From NCBI RefSeq assembly GCF_029667115.1, contig NZ_JARUIU010000004.1:1-64000 (forward strand): a DNA stretch of 64,000 nt, given 5' to 3'. Made by a program: the position numbers and the translations under genes. Source of the stretch: Jeotgalibacillus sp. ET6 (GTDB taxonomy: Bacteria; Bacillota; Bacilli; Bacillales; Jeotgalibacillaceae). The notes beneath the pieces were generated by a model. The model saw nothing but the letters and a program-made list of their open reading frames with translations, had not been told where the DNA came from and ran no database searches. Below are positions 1-9,718 of this stretch, piece by piece (positions within the stretch are counted from its first letter, which is position 1; every line of letters begins with the position of its first letter).

Positions 1-4
1 TCAA

Positions 5-77
5 GGCTTTGTAGCTCAGTCGGTAGAGCAATGGACTGAAAATCCATGTGTCGGCGGTTCGATTCCGTCCAAAGCCA
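5..77 (+). tRNA. tRNA-Phe (GAA)
   Basis: The cloverleaf can be folded by eye. The acceptor strands GGCTTTG and CAAAGCC pair, with A77 as discriminator. The anticodon stem ATGGA/TCCAT encloses the loop CTGAAAA, giving anticodon GAA (Phe). The T arm GGCGG/CCGTC encloses TTCGATT. The 3' CCA is not encoded (TCA follows), so it would be added after transcription. It may be the last gene of a tRNA cluster that lies outside the window. Confidence 0.95.
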
Positions 78-359
78 TCAAGATATGCTGCAATCGCGGT
101 GTATCTTTTTTTTATGTGCATTTTTGGAATGACCCGGTATCCTCTCCTTCAAACTCCTGCTTATGCAGCACTTTCCATGCGTTTAACTCCCTCTATTTCC
201 AGCATTTCTATTGATTACTACAGTTCCTTTACAGTTTTTCTGGTGTCCGTTTTTTCTTCATTCAATGTGATACATTGAGTTGGTGTAAAAACAAAGAACC
301 AGAAAAGTGGTAATAAATTCCGGTTCGGATTACTTTTTTAAAAGCGGAAGGAGCAACAC
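78..359. other. Intergenic region, no gene seen
   Basis: This stretch lies between tRNA-Phe and the M23 peptidase gene. Its only open frame overlaps the tRNA and has no family resemblance. The last 20 bases hold the ribosome site (GGAAGGAG) of the next gene. I see no clear terminator or other element. Confidence 0.5.
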
Positions 360-1814
360 ATGAGTACAAAGAATTCACGCGCATCATTTAGTTCTATATA
401 TAAGGGCTCAAGGAAAGTAGGAACTTTCACTATGGTCTCAATCTTATTATTCAGCATCCTTACAATAAATGGAGCTGAAGCGAAGGAAAAAGGGGATCAG
501 GGGCTTGAGAAATTGTATCACGTGTACACCGGCGACCAGTACCTCGGGGCTGTGCCGGAGAAAGAACCTGTCCTCGACTGGATGAACAGCAAAAAGGAAG
601 AATTAAAGAAGGAACATGATTTGTCTGCTGAAGTGTATCTTGAAGATAAACTTGCTATTATTCCTGAACGCGTATTTCAGGCACCTGAAAAAAACGGGAA
701 GGTCCTGGACCAAATCGAAGAAACCGCGATCTTTAAGACAGATGCCAAAGCATTGAAGGTGGACGGGGAAACGATTGCCTACGTGGAGAGCGAAAAAGAG
801 GTGGAGAAAGCACTGGAGCTTGTAAAAAAGACGACGGTTTCTGATAAAGAGCTATCTTCTTTTCAAGATCAGAGTGAAGCTGCAGAAGAATTAGAAGCAG
901 GTGAATCAACTGTTACAAACATCCAGCTCCAAAGATTTGATCAGGCGGTGAAAGCGGAAGTATCCCCTGAAAATATTCTCTCTGCAGAAAAGGCGGCAGA
1001 AAAATTAAAAAAAGGAACGAAAAAAGAATCCTCCTATAAAACCGTAAAGGGAGATACACCGGAGAAAATTGGTGAAAAGTTTAACATGAAGGAAGAAAAG
1101 CTGCTCGAACTGAATCCTAATCTTGAACAGCTAACGCCGTTAAAGCCAGGAACAAATCTGAATGTGATCAAGCCTATTCAGGGCGTGACTGTAAGGATCA
1201 CATCAGCAGAGCGGGTAACCGAACGCATTCCACATGAGAAGAAAGTCGTGAAAGATAAGGATTTGCTCGTGGGAGAAACACGAGTGAAGCAGGAAGGCCG
1301 GGATGGTGAAAAAGAATTCACGATCGTTACGACTGAAGAAGACGGTAAGGAGAAGTCACAAACCGTCAAGGATGAAAAAGTAACGGATAAACCGGTGACT
1401 GAAATTGTGGCAGAAGGAACAAAAGAAATCCCGTCTAAAGGAACCGGATCTTTTATCTGGCCTACCAATGGAGGATATATCTCCAGCCATCAGGGACCAA
1501 GATGGGGTAAGCACCACAAAGGAATTGATATTGCTCAGCCGGATGATTACACGATCAAAACGGTTGATAACGGAACGGTTATTTCAGCTGGAAATGAAGG
1601 CGACTACGGCAATAAAGTAGTTGTGGACCATAATAACGGCCTGCGTACCATTTATGCTCATTTAGATAAAATACATGTGAAAAAAGGTCAAATCGTCAAG
1701 CAGGGTGAATCTCTCGGCATCATGGGAGATACGGGGTTTTCTACAGGGATCCATCTTCATTTTGAGGTCTATTCCAATGGAAAACTGCAAAATCCAATGG
1801 ATTATCTGGAGTAG
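360..1814 (+). CDS. Secreted/anchored LysM-G5-M23 peptidoglycan endopeptidase
   Basis: A 484-residue envelope protein expected to cut peptidoglycan cross-bridges or stem peptides. An N-terminal hydrophobic segment (about residues 21-40, ending in GAEAKEK) looks like a signal peptide. After a helical region comes a LysM-like module (about 222-268; SYKTVKGDTPEKIGEKF), a G5 domain (about 270-350), and a C-terminal M23 domain (about 385-480). The M23 zinc ligands are visible in HHKGIDIAQP and HLHFEV. The start follows a strong GGAAGGAG site. Its position just before walRK suggests a role in wall remodelling, the process WalRK controls; I saw no convincing WalR box upstream. Family is well supported, substrate is not. 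Confidence 0.9.
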   Translation: MSTKNSRASFSSIYKGSRKVGTFTMVSILLFSILTINGAEAKEKGDQGLEKLYHVYTGDQYLGAVPEKEPVLDWMNSKKEELKKEHDLSAEVYLEDKLAIIPERVFQAPEKNGKVLDQIEETAIFKTDAKALKVDGETIAYVESEKEVEKALELVKKTTVSDKELSSFQDQSEAAEELEAGESTVTNIQLQRFDQAVKAEVSPENILSAEKAAEKLKKGTKKESSYKTVKGDTPEKIGEKFNMKEEKLLELNPNLEQLTPLKPGTNLNVIKPIQGVTVRITSAERVTERIPHEKKVVKDKDLLVGETRVKQEGRDGEKEFTIVTTEEDGKEKSQTVKDEKVTDKPVTEIVAEGTKEIPSKGTGSFIWPTNGGYISSHQGPRWGKHHKGIDIAQPDDYTIKTVDNGTVISAGNEGDYGNKVVVDHNNGLRTIYAHLDKIHVKKGQIVKQGESLGIMGDTGFSTGIHLHFEVYSNGKLQNPMDYLE

Positions 1815-1884
1815 TTTAGTTAAAGCGGCTGGGACATTACCCATAAAAATTTAAAAAATGAGGATATATTTTTACTAGTAGTAG

Positions 1885-2050
1885 GTGAGCGGAACGGAAG
1901 GTGGCGACTCCTGCAGGATATGACAGCAAGCTGAGACCCCCGCAAGGAAAAGCCTGAGGAGGGCTCAGCGCCGTCCCTGCGGAAAGCGTCCGACTGAAGC
2001 GAAGTGAACCGGTCGTAGAGCTTGAGACACTTTTGTCCCAAGCTCTTTTT
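1885..2050 (+). repeat. Dispersed intergenic repeat, copy A
   Basis: The block starts with GGTGAGCGGAACGGAAGGTG and runs through GGCTCAGCGCCGTCCCTGCG and GGAAAGCGTCC to a terminal hairpin. The reverse complement of 28936-29100 matches it nearly base for base over GCGCCGTCCCTGCGGAAAGC and the flanking GTGAACCGGTC. More decayed relatives lie near 29905-30052, 60220-60355 and perhaps 37178-37262. Such noncoding repeats are common in Bacillaceae; no transposase is associated. Confidence 0.8.
2018..2050 (+). terminator. Terminator hairpin at the end of repeat copy A
   Basis: GAGCTTGAGACA and TGTCCCAAGCTC pair around a TTTT-containing loop and are followed by TTTTT. It would stop transcription from the M23 peptidase gene. 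The same GAGACA/TGTC hairpin recurs in the other repeat copies. Confidence 0.75.
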
Positions 2051-2327
2051 CATAGAAAAGGATCATCGCCTGAATTATTTCCAAGGAAATAGTAACATTA
2101 TTCATGGTCCATTATGACAGCAGCGACTTATGCAGGAACAGTAATAGAAGTTTCTTTCCTTTATTTTGACTTGTCATTCTGTGACATTTCCTCAAACGGT
2201 TTCTTCAAATGAGTGAATTATATGGTGTAACATGATACATTAGCTATACGCACGTTTGATATGATAGCTGAAATTTAAATGAGTAACGAATTTGTAATAG
2301 AGACGGGACATAAAGGAGATCGATGAT

Positions 2328-3038
2328 ATGGATAAAAAAATATTAGTAGTCGATGATGAGAAGCCAATTGCAGATATTCTTCAATTTAATTTAAAAAAAG
2401 AAGGGTACGAGGTGCATTGTGCATATGATGGCGATGAAGCCATTGCGAAGGTGAATGAGATTAAACCGGATCTGATCCTGCTTGATATCATGCTGCCAAG
2501 CCGTGACGGAATGGAAGTATGCCGGGAGGTCCGCAAAACGTTTGAAATGCCGATTATTATGCTGACCGCAAAAGATTCGGAGATTGATAAAGTGCTGGGT
2601 CTTGAATTGGGGGCCGATGACTATGTCACAAAGCCATTCAGCACGAGAGAGCTTGTCGCACGTGTAAAAGCGAATCTCAGACGCCACCAGGCACTGAAAG
2701 GACAGCTTGAAGAAGAAAGTGAAACCAATGAGATTGAAGTAGGGGCACTAACGATTCATCCTGATGCCTATATTGTTTCAAAGCGCGGGGAAACGATTGA
2801 ATTAACACACCGTGAGTTTGAATTGCTTCACTATTTGTCTAAGCATATCGGTCAGGTCATGACACGCGAGCACCTATTGCAAACGGTATGGGGCTATGAT
2901 TATTACGGCGATGTCAGAACAGTCGATGTAACAGTCCGCCGTCTGCGTGAGAAAATTGAAGATAATCCGAGTCACCCAGCGTGGATCGTTACGCGCCGTG
3001 GAGTCGGGTATTATTTGAGAAACCCGGATCAGGAGTAG
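2328..3038 (+). CDS. walR: Essential cell-wall response regulator WalR
   Basis: An OmpR/PhoB-type response regulator of 236 residues, the usual WalR length. The receiver domain (1-120) has the acidic pocket VVDDE, phospho-acceptor D53 in [11 protein letters not shown], and the conserved K in VTKPF. The C-terminal winged helix (about 130-232) carries the typical [17 protein letters not shown] recognition region. Phosphorylated by WalK, it controls autolysin and wall-turnover genes. It is the first gene of walR-walK-yycH-yycI-walJ, with only five bases to walK. The start has an AAGGAGATCG site. Confidence 0.98.
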   Translation: MDKKILVVDDEKPIADILQFNLKKEGYEVHCAYDGDEAIAKVNEIKPDLILLDIMLPSRDGMEVCREVRKTFEMPIIMLTAKDSEIDKVLGLELGADDYVTKPFSTRELVARVKANLRRHQALKGQLEEESETNEIEVGALTIHPDAYIVSKRGETIELTHREFELLHYLSKHIGQVMTREHLLQTVWGYDYYGDVRTVDVTVRRLREKIEDNPSHPAWIVTRRGVGYYLRNPDQE

Positions 3039-3043
3039 TGTAA

Positions 3044-4921
3044 ATGAGGAAGGTTGGTTTTTTTCGGTCGATTCATCTTAAGTTTGTGTTAATTTATGTT
3101 TTGCTGATTGCACTTGCGATGCAGATCATTGGGGTATATTTTGTTCGTGTGCTGGAGGAAACACTGGTGGAGAATTTCACCACCTCCATCATAGACAGGC
3201 TTGGTCCTTTAGAGTACAGCGTAATTGAAGAACTGGATGCCGATATACAGGGGAACCGGACAGAGGAAGACGGGCCACTTGCGAATACAATTGAAGTGCT
3301 GCTCGGAGGACTCGATTCTGATGATATTGATGAAGTTCGGGTGGTGGATACCAGAAGCCGTATAATCGGGGCCTGGTCGGCTGATGACAACAATGAACCG
3401 ATTATCGGCCAAAGATTGACAGCTGGTAATCTTGTGCAGGAAGCACTTGACGGAGTCGGCGCAGGCATAGAGGACAAGCCGAATCAAACCTTTGTTGACC
3501 AAAACGATCCCGATCTCGGCCGCATATGGGTCGTAACCTCTCCATTAATCTCCAATGTGAATGGAGAAGTGATCGGGGCCATCTACATTGAGTCCAGAGT
3601 GGAAAAAGTGTACGCCCAGATGAATGACATCAATAGCATTTTGGCAGGCGGAACAGCGATTTCACTTGTTATTACGGCAGTTCTCGGCGTTCTGCTCGCC
3701 CAGACTATTACACGCCCCATCTCAGAAATGAGAAAGCAGGCACTGGCGATGTCAAAAGGGAATTTCTCCAGAAAAGTAAAAGTATACGGCTACGATGAAA
3801 TTGGCCAGCTTGCCATCACGTTTAATAATCTCACGAAAAGGCTGCAGGAAGCACAGGCAACGACAGAAGGAGAACGAAGAAAGCTTTCCTCGGTTCTTTC
3901 CTTTATGACGGATGGTGTTATCGCCACCGATCGAAGAGGCCGTGTGATTTTAATTAATGATCCTGCAGCAGGTTTGCTAAATGTTTCACGTGAAACAGTG
4001 CTTTCCCAATCCATTACAGAAGTGCTTGGTGTGGAGGAGGAGTTCACGTTTGATGATCTTCTTAATCAGCAGGATTCTGTCATTTTGAATTTCAGTACGC
4101 CTGCACGTCCTTACGTGCTGCGCGCTAATTTTTCCATCATTCAAAAAGAAACAGGGTTTGTTAACGGCTTGATTGCTGTGCTTCACGATATTACGGAGCA
4201 GGAGAAAATTGATGCGGAGCGCAGAGAATTTGTAGCAAATGTCTCCCATGAACTGAGAACGCCTCTGACGACCATGAGAAGCTATCTTGAGGCCCTGGCT
4301 GAAGGCGCTTGGGAGGATAAAGAAATTGCCCCTCAATTTTTAAATGTTACCCAAACGGAAACCGAGCGCATGATCCGTCTAGTGAATGATCTTCTGCAAT
4401 TATCGAAAATGGATAGCAGGGATTACCGCTTAAATAAAGACTGGGTTAACTTTATTGATTTCTTTCAGCGGATCATTGACCGATTTGAAATGGGAAGATC
4501 TCAAAATGTGACGTTTAAAACCAAGCTGCCCAATGAATTGCTGTATGTGGAAATTGATACAGACAAAATGACGCAGGTGCTCGATAATATTATATCCAAC
4601 GCCTTGAAGTATTCTCCCGATGGAGGACAGCTTCGATTCAAAGTGGAGAAAAAGGAAAAAGAAAAAGAACTGGTTGTCAGTGTGGCTGACCAGGGAATGG
4701 GTATTCCGCGGGAAAATGTGAAAAATATTTTCGAGCGCTTTTACAGAGTGGATAAAGCACGAACACGCCAGCTCGGCGGAACCGGTCTTGGACTTGCGAT
4801 CGCCAAAGAAATGATTACAGCACATGGCGGCAGAATCTGGGCATCAAGTGTGGAAGGCAGAGGAACCACCATTTATTTCACGCTTCCATATGACCCGGCA
4901 AATGAGGATGAATGGTCATGA
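3044..4921 (+). CDS. walK: Sensor histidine kinase WalK
   Basis: A 625-residue membrane kinase partnering WalR. Order: TM1 (about 10-32), extracellular Cache-like domain (about 33-180), TM2 (about 190-212), HAMP, PAS (about 275-375), HisKA with phospho-acceptor H402 in FVANVSHELRTP, then HATPase with the N box (MTQVLDNIISNALKYSPDGG), DQGMGIP, FERFYRVD and GGTGLGLAIAK. In Bacillales its activity is tuned by YycH and YycI, encoded immediately downstream. The gene overlaps yycH by four bases. Confidence 0.98.
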   Translation: MRKVGFFRSIHLKFVLIYVLLIALAMQIIGVYFVRVLEETLVENFTTSIIDRLGPLEYSVIEELDADIQGNRTEEDGPLANTIEVLLGGLDSDDIDEVRVVDTRSRIIGAWSADDNNEPIIGQRLTAGNLVQEALDGVGAGIEDKPNQTFVDQNDPDLGRIWVVTSPLISNVNGEVIGAIYIESRVEKVYAQMNDINSILAGGTAISLVITAVLGVLLAQTITRPISEMRKQALAMSKGNFSRKVKVYGYDEIGQLAITFNNLTKRLQEAQATTEGERRKLSSVLSFMTDGVIATDRRGRVILINDPAAGLLNVSRETVLSQSITEVLGVEEEFTFDDLLNQQDSVILNFSTPARPYVLRANFSIIQKETGFVNGLIAVLHDITEQEKIDAERREFVANVSHELRTPLTTMRSYLEALAEGAWEDKEIAPQFLNVTQTETERMIRLVNDLLQLSKMDSRDYRLNKDWVNFIDFFQRIIDRFEMGRSQNVTFKTKLPNELLYVEIDTDKMTQVLDNIISNALKYSPDGGQLRFKVEKKEKEKELVVSVADQGMGIPRENVKNIFERFYRVDKARTRQLGGTGLGLAIAKEMITAHGGRIWASSVEGRGTTIYFTLPYDPANEDEWS

Positions 4922-6249
4922 ATATTGAATTGTTTAAATCCATATTGCTGACACTTCTTGTGATTTTAAGTGGTCTTTTGACGTGGAATATCTGGTCCTA
5001 TCAGCCGCCGCTAGATCCAATCGAAAATTCCGCGTCCACTGTGGACATCTCAATTGCAGATGAACGAACCAATAAAGAATTAATTAAACCGGGACGCTTT
5101 TTAGTCCACAGTGATGAAACGATCCGCGGCACGTCAAGCATAAATGAACTGAACGAGCTTGTGGCACTGATGGAGCAATGGACTCTTTTTAACCTGCGTG
5201 AAAACACCTCTTTAAATGAAGAGGAGTTTGAAGAAGTGGTTCATGGAGCGAACCGTCTTGAAATTATTTTTCCTGCACAAGTTCCTTTTTCGACATACCA
5301 GGATGTTCTTAACTTTGAAGTATCCCAGCTTCCTGATGCTACCTTTGACAGGGTGGTGGTTAAGATGCCTCAAGAGGAAAACGCGACCTTTACTGTGTAC
5401 TTTGTCTCCTATGACGCAAGGCAAGTGTTTGAGGCAAAAGTGGATGAAGAGGATTTTGATCCTGTAAATGAAGCGATCGTTGCTACAGCTGATGAGGAAT
5501 ACCCTGTCTACTTTGAGTATCGTGCAGGCAATCGTCTTCATTATCTTCCTCAGGCCTCGAGTGAAGTTTTGCAATACAATCATGTTATGGACGAGCTGAG
5601 GGAAGTGGAGTTCCGTAATGCGTTGTTTCAAGACGTGAATGATGTAGATTTAAACTCCATCAGCTCCAATAAAAAGCAGTACTTTGATCAAACGAGCCTG
5701 ATGGAAGTCGATGAGGGATCGAATATTTTCAATTATGTGAACCCATCTGTCGGAAGATCAGCTGTACCGGCTAGTCCTGGGGATCTGCTTCAGAAAAGCC
5801 AGCGTTTTGTGAATGAACATAAGGGATGGACCGATACGTACTATCTATACAATCTGGATGTTGTATCGCACCGCGTCAGTTACAGGATGCATGTGCAGGG
5901 GCTGCCGGTTTTTAATGACAAAGGACAGTCAAATATCGCGCAGATTGATTTGCAGTGGGGCGAAAACCGCATCTACAAATACGATCGCTCGTTAATGCAA
6001 ATGCAGCTTCAAGTGCCTTCAACGACTCAAACCGCTTCTGTTGCTTCCGGATATGATGTTATTGAAGCAATTGAGGATCGTGAAGAATATGACCCGTCTC
6101 TGCTTCAGGACGTGCTGGTCGGCTACTATATGTCAATGGAGCCAAGAGAGGAAGATCTTTATACACTCGAACCAATGTGGTTTTATTTATATAATGGGAG
6201 CTGGCAGCGAGTTCCTTTAGATGGGGGGGACCCAGTTGGATTGGAGTAA
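4918..6249 (+). CDS. yycH: WalK regulator YycH
   Basis: A membrane-anchored protein of about 443 residues with one N-terminal TM (about 7-25) and a large extracytoplasmic region. YycH binds WalK together with YycI and modulates the kinase. I prefer the ATG at 4918, which overlaps the walK stop as ATGA and sits about ten bases after GAGG; an ATG at 4912 is also possible. Identity rests on position and the typical region TWNIWSYQPPLDPIEN near the N-terminus. Confidence 0.93.
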   Translation: MNIELFKSILLTLLVILSGLLTWNIWSYQPPLDPIENSASTVDISIADERTNKELIKPGRFLVHSDETIRGTSSINELNELVALMEQWTLFNLRENTSLNEEEFEEVVHGANRLEIIFPAQVPFSTYQDVLNFEVSQLPDATFDRVVVKMPQEENATFTVYFVSYDARQVFEAKVDEEDFDPVNEAIVATADEEYPVYFEYRAGNRLHYLPQASSEVLQYNHVMDELREVEFRNALFQDVNDVDLNSISSNKKQYFDQTSLMEVDEGSNIFNYVNPSVGRSAVPASPGDLLQKSQRFVNEHKGWTDTYYLYNLDVVSHRVSYRMHVQGLPVFNDKGQSNIAQIDLQWGENRIYKYDRSLMQMQLQVPSTTQTASVASGYDVIEAIEDREEYDPSLLQDVLVGYYMSMEPREEDLYTLEPMWFYLYNGSWQRVPLDGGDPVGLE

Positions 6250-7081
6250 AACAAAAACCATTTTTATTATTGTGTTTTTAGTATTGAATGTATTTCTGTT
6301 TATTTTGTTTTTAAACAAATATGAAGACAGTCAATTATCCATACGGTCTCCTCTGTCTGCAGATGAGCGGCTGGTTGAGGACAATATTACATTTTCTGAG
6401 CTGTCTAATGAAGCAGACCCGCAGCCTTACTTAAATGCAAAGGCTTATGAGTTTGCCCAGACCGATGTAGATGGCCTGGAACAGCAGAGTGCGACCGTCC
6501 GAAACGATATCCTATTAGCTTCTGAGCTGACACAGCCCGTAGATATTGCCAATCCATCTGATCCAGAGGAACTTGAGGAACTGCTCGATGAATTCATCAT
6601 CGGCGGAGAAGATTATTCATTTTGGAAGTATGAGGAAGAAGAACAGCGGCTGATTTATTATCAGGAGTTTGAGGGAATGCCGATCTATCATAATATCACC
6701 GGCAGGATGGTTGTTCAGTTGAACGATCAGAACCAGGCCGTGTCTTACGAGCAGACGATGTTGGGTACGATTGAAAAATTTCCTGATGAACAGGACCTGA
6801 TCAGTCCAAGAGAAGCGTTTCTTGAGTATTACAAACTGAGCGCTGTTGAACCGAATTCAGAGGTGGTAGAGTCGGAGCTTGGCTACTACTCTATTATTCA
6901 GCTGACGGATGCAGCCTCTGAGACACAAGTGCTGACACCTGCCTGGAAAATCACCATCGAGCAGGAGGACGGAGACAGAGAAGTTCATTATCTAAATGCG
7001 GTAAATTTTAGTATAATAGAGATTGACTTTGAAGGTCTGGAATTTGAAAGATTAGAAGAAATCGAAGATACAGTGGAGTGA
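6236..7081 (+). CDS. yycI: WalK regulator YycI
   Basis: A 281-residue protein with one N-terminal TM (TKTIFIIVFLVLNVFLFILF) and an extracytoplasmic domain that pairs with YycH. The start chosen is TTG at 6236, giving the family-typical MDWSKTKTIFI beginning; the run of seven G's at 6222-6228 is a good ribosome site for it. An ATG at 6221 would add only five residues. It overlaps yycH by 14 bases, which suggests translational coupling. Confidence 0.93.
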   Translation: MDWSKTKTIFIIVFLVLNVFLFILFLNKYEDSQLSIRSPLSADERLVEDNITFSELSNEADPQPYLNAKAYEFAQTDVDGLEQQSATVRNDILLASELTQPVDIANPSDPEELEELLDEFIIGGEDYSFWKYEEEEQRLIYYQEFEGMPIYHNITGRMVVQLNDQNQAVSYEQTMLGTIEKFPDEQDLISPREAFLEYYKLSAVEPNSEVVESELGYYSIIQLTDAASETQVLTPAWKITIEQEDGDREVHYLNAVNFSIIEIDFEGLEFERLEEIEDTVE

Positions 7082-7087
7082 AGCAGG

Positions 7088-7882
7088 ATGACGATGCACA
7101 TGAGTGTGCTCGCAAGCGGAAGTACAGGAAATGCCGTATATGTGGAAACAGAGGATCATTCGTTTTTAGTCGATGCAGGATTGAGCGGCAAACAAATGGA
7201 CCTGCTGTTTCAGCAAATCGGCCGTTCGATGAAAAATTTAAGCGGCTTGCTTGTTACACATGAACACAGCGATCATATAAAGGGGCTTGGCATTGTAGCA
7301 AGAAAATATCAGCTTCCTGTGTACGCCAATGAAAAAACCTGGTCAGCAATGGAGCCGTTAATCGGAAAAATAGACGCTGAACAGAAGTTCGATTTTCCGA
7401 TGGAAACCATCAAATCCTTCGGGAGTCTGGATATTGAATCCTTTGGTGTATCACATGATGCTGCTGAACCAATGTTTTATGTTTTCCACCAAAACGGCAA
7501 AAAACTTGTACTGATGACCGATACCGGCTATGTGAGCGACCGGATGAAGAAAATCATCGAAGGAGCCGATGTATATGTATTTGAAAGCAATCATGATGTC
7601 GGCATGCTTCGTATGTGCCGATACCCTTGGAACATCAAGCGCCGGATATTAAGCGATGTGGGACATGTGTCAAATGAAGATGCGGCACTTGCGATGAGCG
7701 ATGTGTTAAAAGATAATACGAAGCGAATTTATCTGGCCCACCTGTCAAAAGACAACAATATGAAGGATCTGGCACGAATGAGTGTGAGTCAAACGCTTGA
7801 AAGCTGCGGACATATTGTCGGCGAAAAGTTTGAGCTGTACGATACAGATGCCAAAATCCCAACTGAATTATATGCCATTTAA
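7088..7882 (+). CDS. walJ: MBL-fold hydrolase WalJ (YycJ)
   Basis: A metallo-beta-lactamase fold protein of 264 residues. Metal ligands are visible in [11 protein letters not shown] (HxHxDH), in [10 protein letters not shown], in MTDTGYV and in LAHLS. YycJ/WalJ proteins are nuclease-like members of the family, linked to coordination of division with replication and to DNA mismatch repair in Bacillus. It is the last gene of the WalRK operon and is followed by a terminator at 7892. Confidence 0.95.
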   Translation: MTMHMSVLASGSTGNAVYVETEDHSFLVDAGLSGKQMDLLFQQIGRSMKNLSGLLVTHEHSDHIKGLGIVARKYQLPVYANEKTWSAMEPLIGKIDAEQKFDFPMETIKSFGSLDIESFGVSHDAAEPMFYVFHQNGKKLVLMTDTGYVSDRMKKIIEGADVYVFESNHDVGMLRMCRYPWNIKRRILSDVGHVSNEDAALAMSDVLKDNTKRIYLAHLSKDNNMKDLARMSVSQTLESCGHIVGEKFELYDTDAKIPTELYAI

Positions 7883-7891
7883 TGGCTTTTG

Positions 7892-7928
7892 AGTCACAGT
7901 CTACGTATTGCAGGCTGTGACTTTTTTT
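7892..7928 (+). terminator. Terminator of the wal operon
   Basis: AGTCACAG (7892-7899) and CTGTGACT (7915-7922) form the stem, followed by a T run. Confidence 0.8.
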
Positions 7929-8032
7929 GTCTGTCATTTCGACACCTTTGTGAAACATCTCAGAACCACATACAGTGACTCGGGTAAAAAGGGTATGATG
8001 GAGAGAACAGCCCAAACGGAAAGGAGTCCTCT

Positions 8033-8623
8033 ATGGTTAAACGGATCCTTGCCCTCCTTTTAATCGGAGCGCTTATCACGATATTACTCATCAATGTACT
8101 GGAAGATAAAAAAGAAAGAGAAAGACAGCAGGCCTTGCAGCATACGTACGAAGTCCAGCCGGCTGAAAACGACAAAGCCCAGGTGGCTCCTTCTGATGGA
8201 CTGCTTGAAGAAGGAGAGCAAGCCCCGGATTTCGATACCGTGACAGTTGAAGGGGAAAACGTCTCGTTAAGCGATTATCAAGGGAAGAAAGTAATTTTAA
8301 ACTTCTGGACCACCTGGTGTCCGCCCTGCATCGAGGAAATGCCTCATATGCAAAAGTATTATGAAGAAGATGCCGAAAATCAAAATGTCGAAATTCTCGC
8401 GGTAAATTTGACGACACGGGATAATGGAATTCGCCGGGTAGAAAGCTTTAAAAAGGATTATGGTCTGACCTTTCCCGTACTGCTGGATGAATCAGGACGG
8501 CTTGGGGAAACCTTTTATGCCTTCACGATCCCGACCACCTATTTGCTTGACGAAGAAGGCAAGGTGACAAAAAAACTGATGGGGCCGATGGATCAGGAAA
8601 TGATGAAGGACTTGATGAAGTAA
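8033..8623 (+). CDS. Membrane-anchored ResA/TlpA-like thiol-disulfide oxidoreductase
   Basis: A 196-residue thioredoxin-fold protein held by an uncleaved N-terminal anchor (about 4-23). The active site is WCPPC in FWTTWCPPCIEEMP, within a TlpA/ResA core (about 65-195) that starts with APDFDTVTVEGENVSLSDYQ. Family members work outside the membrane, reducing apocytochrome c cysteines or other envelope thiols. The partner is not encoded here, so the substrate is open. It has an AAGGAG site and a terminator shared with convergent glsA. Confidence 0.88.
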   Translation: MVKRILALLLIGALITILLINVLEDKKERERQQALQHTYEVQPAENDKAQVAPSDGLLEEGEQAPDFDTVTVEGENVSLSDYQGKKVILNFWTTWCPPCIEEMPHMQKYYEEDAENQNVEILAVNLTTRDNGIRRVESFKKDYGLTFPVLLDESGRLGETFYAFTIPTTYLLDEEGKVTKKLMGPMDQEMMKDLMK

Positions 8624-8630
8624 AGAAAGC

Positions 8631-8672
8631 AAAAATGGTCAGCCCATCTCGACGAGGGCTGACCATTTTTTA
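8631..8672. terminator. Bidirectional terminator between resA-like gene and glsA
   Basis: AAAATGGTCAGCCC and GGGCTGACCATTTT form a long perfect stem with A/T runs on both sides, serving both convergent genes. Confidence 0.9.
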
Positions 8673-9632
8673 AAAGATGCTTAAATCCCATTCAGTTGAA
8701 ATCTGGCGCAGCAGCATCGTGCCAGCTGCACTGTTGCCATTTGCGTCGATCGCTGGTCCGAATACGGCGATTCCGCAGCCTTTTCGAAACGCTTTTTCTT
8801 CTGAATGCCATTTTGGCGGAACAGAGGCAATAATGCCGCCTGAGACGCCGCTTTTTGCTGGAATTCCTACGTGTGCAGCGAATTTTCCAGAGGAATTGTA
8901 CATTCCGCATGTGACCATCAGCACCTTAGCGATGCGGGCGACATCACTGCTGAAAATCTGCTGTTTGTTTACAGGATCGTAGCCGTCATGTGCAATGACC
9001 AGTCCGATTTTCGACAAATCCTTGAGGCCGATATTGATGGAACACAAGCGGATATAAATATCCAGTGCTTCTTCCACATCCAGCTCAAGCAAATCTGATT
9101 CTTTTAAATAATAAGCAAGCGCGCGGTTTCGGTGAGCCGTTTTCCACTCTGACTGGTAGACCTCTTCATCCAGCTCGAGCCGTCTGCCGATCATGCCTTC
9201 TACAAATAAAATAAAGCGTTCAAATTTTTCGTCAGATGTATCTCCCGGAAGCATGGAGGCAACCGTAATGGCTCCCGCATTAATGAGAGGATTAAATGGC
9301 TTGCCGGGACGGTGAATTTCAAACGGAATGATTGAATTAAACGATTCTCCAGTGGGCTCAACATCCACTTTATCCAGAACAAAGTCCATTCCTTTAAAAT
9401 GACACAGCGCCACAAAGCTGATAATTTTAGATACGCTTTGAAGCGTAAAGGTTACATCCGTTTCACCTGCAAGATAGGTATCCCCATCATAGTCCATGAT
9501 ACAGATCCCCAGCTGATCCGGGTTCTGCTCAGCTAATGCCGGGATGTATTTTGCTGTAGCTCCGAGCATGGTGTGAGAACGGTTTTCCTCCACCCAAAGC
9601 TGCAATTGCTCATATACTTCTTCCATTCGCAT
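8670..9632 (-). CDS. glsA: Glutaminase
   Basis: Converts L-glutamine to glutamate and ammonia. The serine beta-lactamase-like fold is shown by the SxxK motif in FTLQSVSKIISF and by the family blocks NPLINAGAI, EGMIGRRLELDEEVYQSE and PAKSGVSGGI. I place the start at ATG 9632 (MRMEEVYEQLQLW), about seven bases after a run of six G's; upstream in-frame starts would add an unrelated tail. The resulting 320 residues fit the family's usual 305-330. Confidence 0.95.
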   Translation of the reverse strand: MRMEEVYEQLQLWVEENRSHTMLGATAKYIPALAEQNPDQLGICIMDYDGDTYLAGETDVTFTLQSVSKIISFVALCHFKGMDFVLDKVDVEPTGESFNSIIPFEIHRPGKPFNPLINAGAITVASMLPGDTSDEKFERFILFVEGMIGRRLELDEEVYQSEWKTAHRNRALAYYLKESDLLELDVEEALDIYIRLCSINIGLKDLSKIGLVIAHDGYDPVNKQQIFSSDVARIAKVLMVTCGMYNSSGKFAAHVGIPAKSGVSGGIIASVPPKWHSEEKAFRKGCGIAVFGPAIDANGNSAAGTMLLRQISTEWDLSIF

Positions 9633-9718
9633 GTTCAGCCCCCCTTTTTTATGAGTACTTCTCATCCTATCATGGCTCTTTTTCAAGGGGTTTGTCAAAG
9701 AAGGCGTTTCTGCATCCA

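Larger units (their letters stand above)
1815..2327. other. Intergenic region with dispersed repeat and walR leader
   Basis: 513 bases without a gene. The left part (about 1885-2050) is a copy of a dispersed repeat that also occurs at 28936-29100 in reverse orientation. The right part should hold the walR promoter; the AT-rich stretch 2150-2310 is suitable, but I cannot assign -35/-10 boxes with certainty. Confidence 0.6.

Noticed and set aside
48-278. 76-residue open frame after the tRNA
   Set aside because: It starts inside tRNA-Phe, has no ribosome site and no family resemblance.
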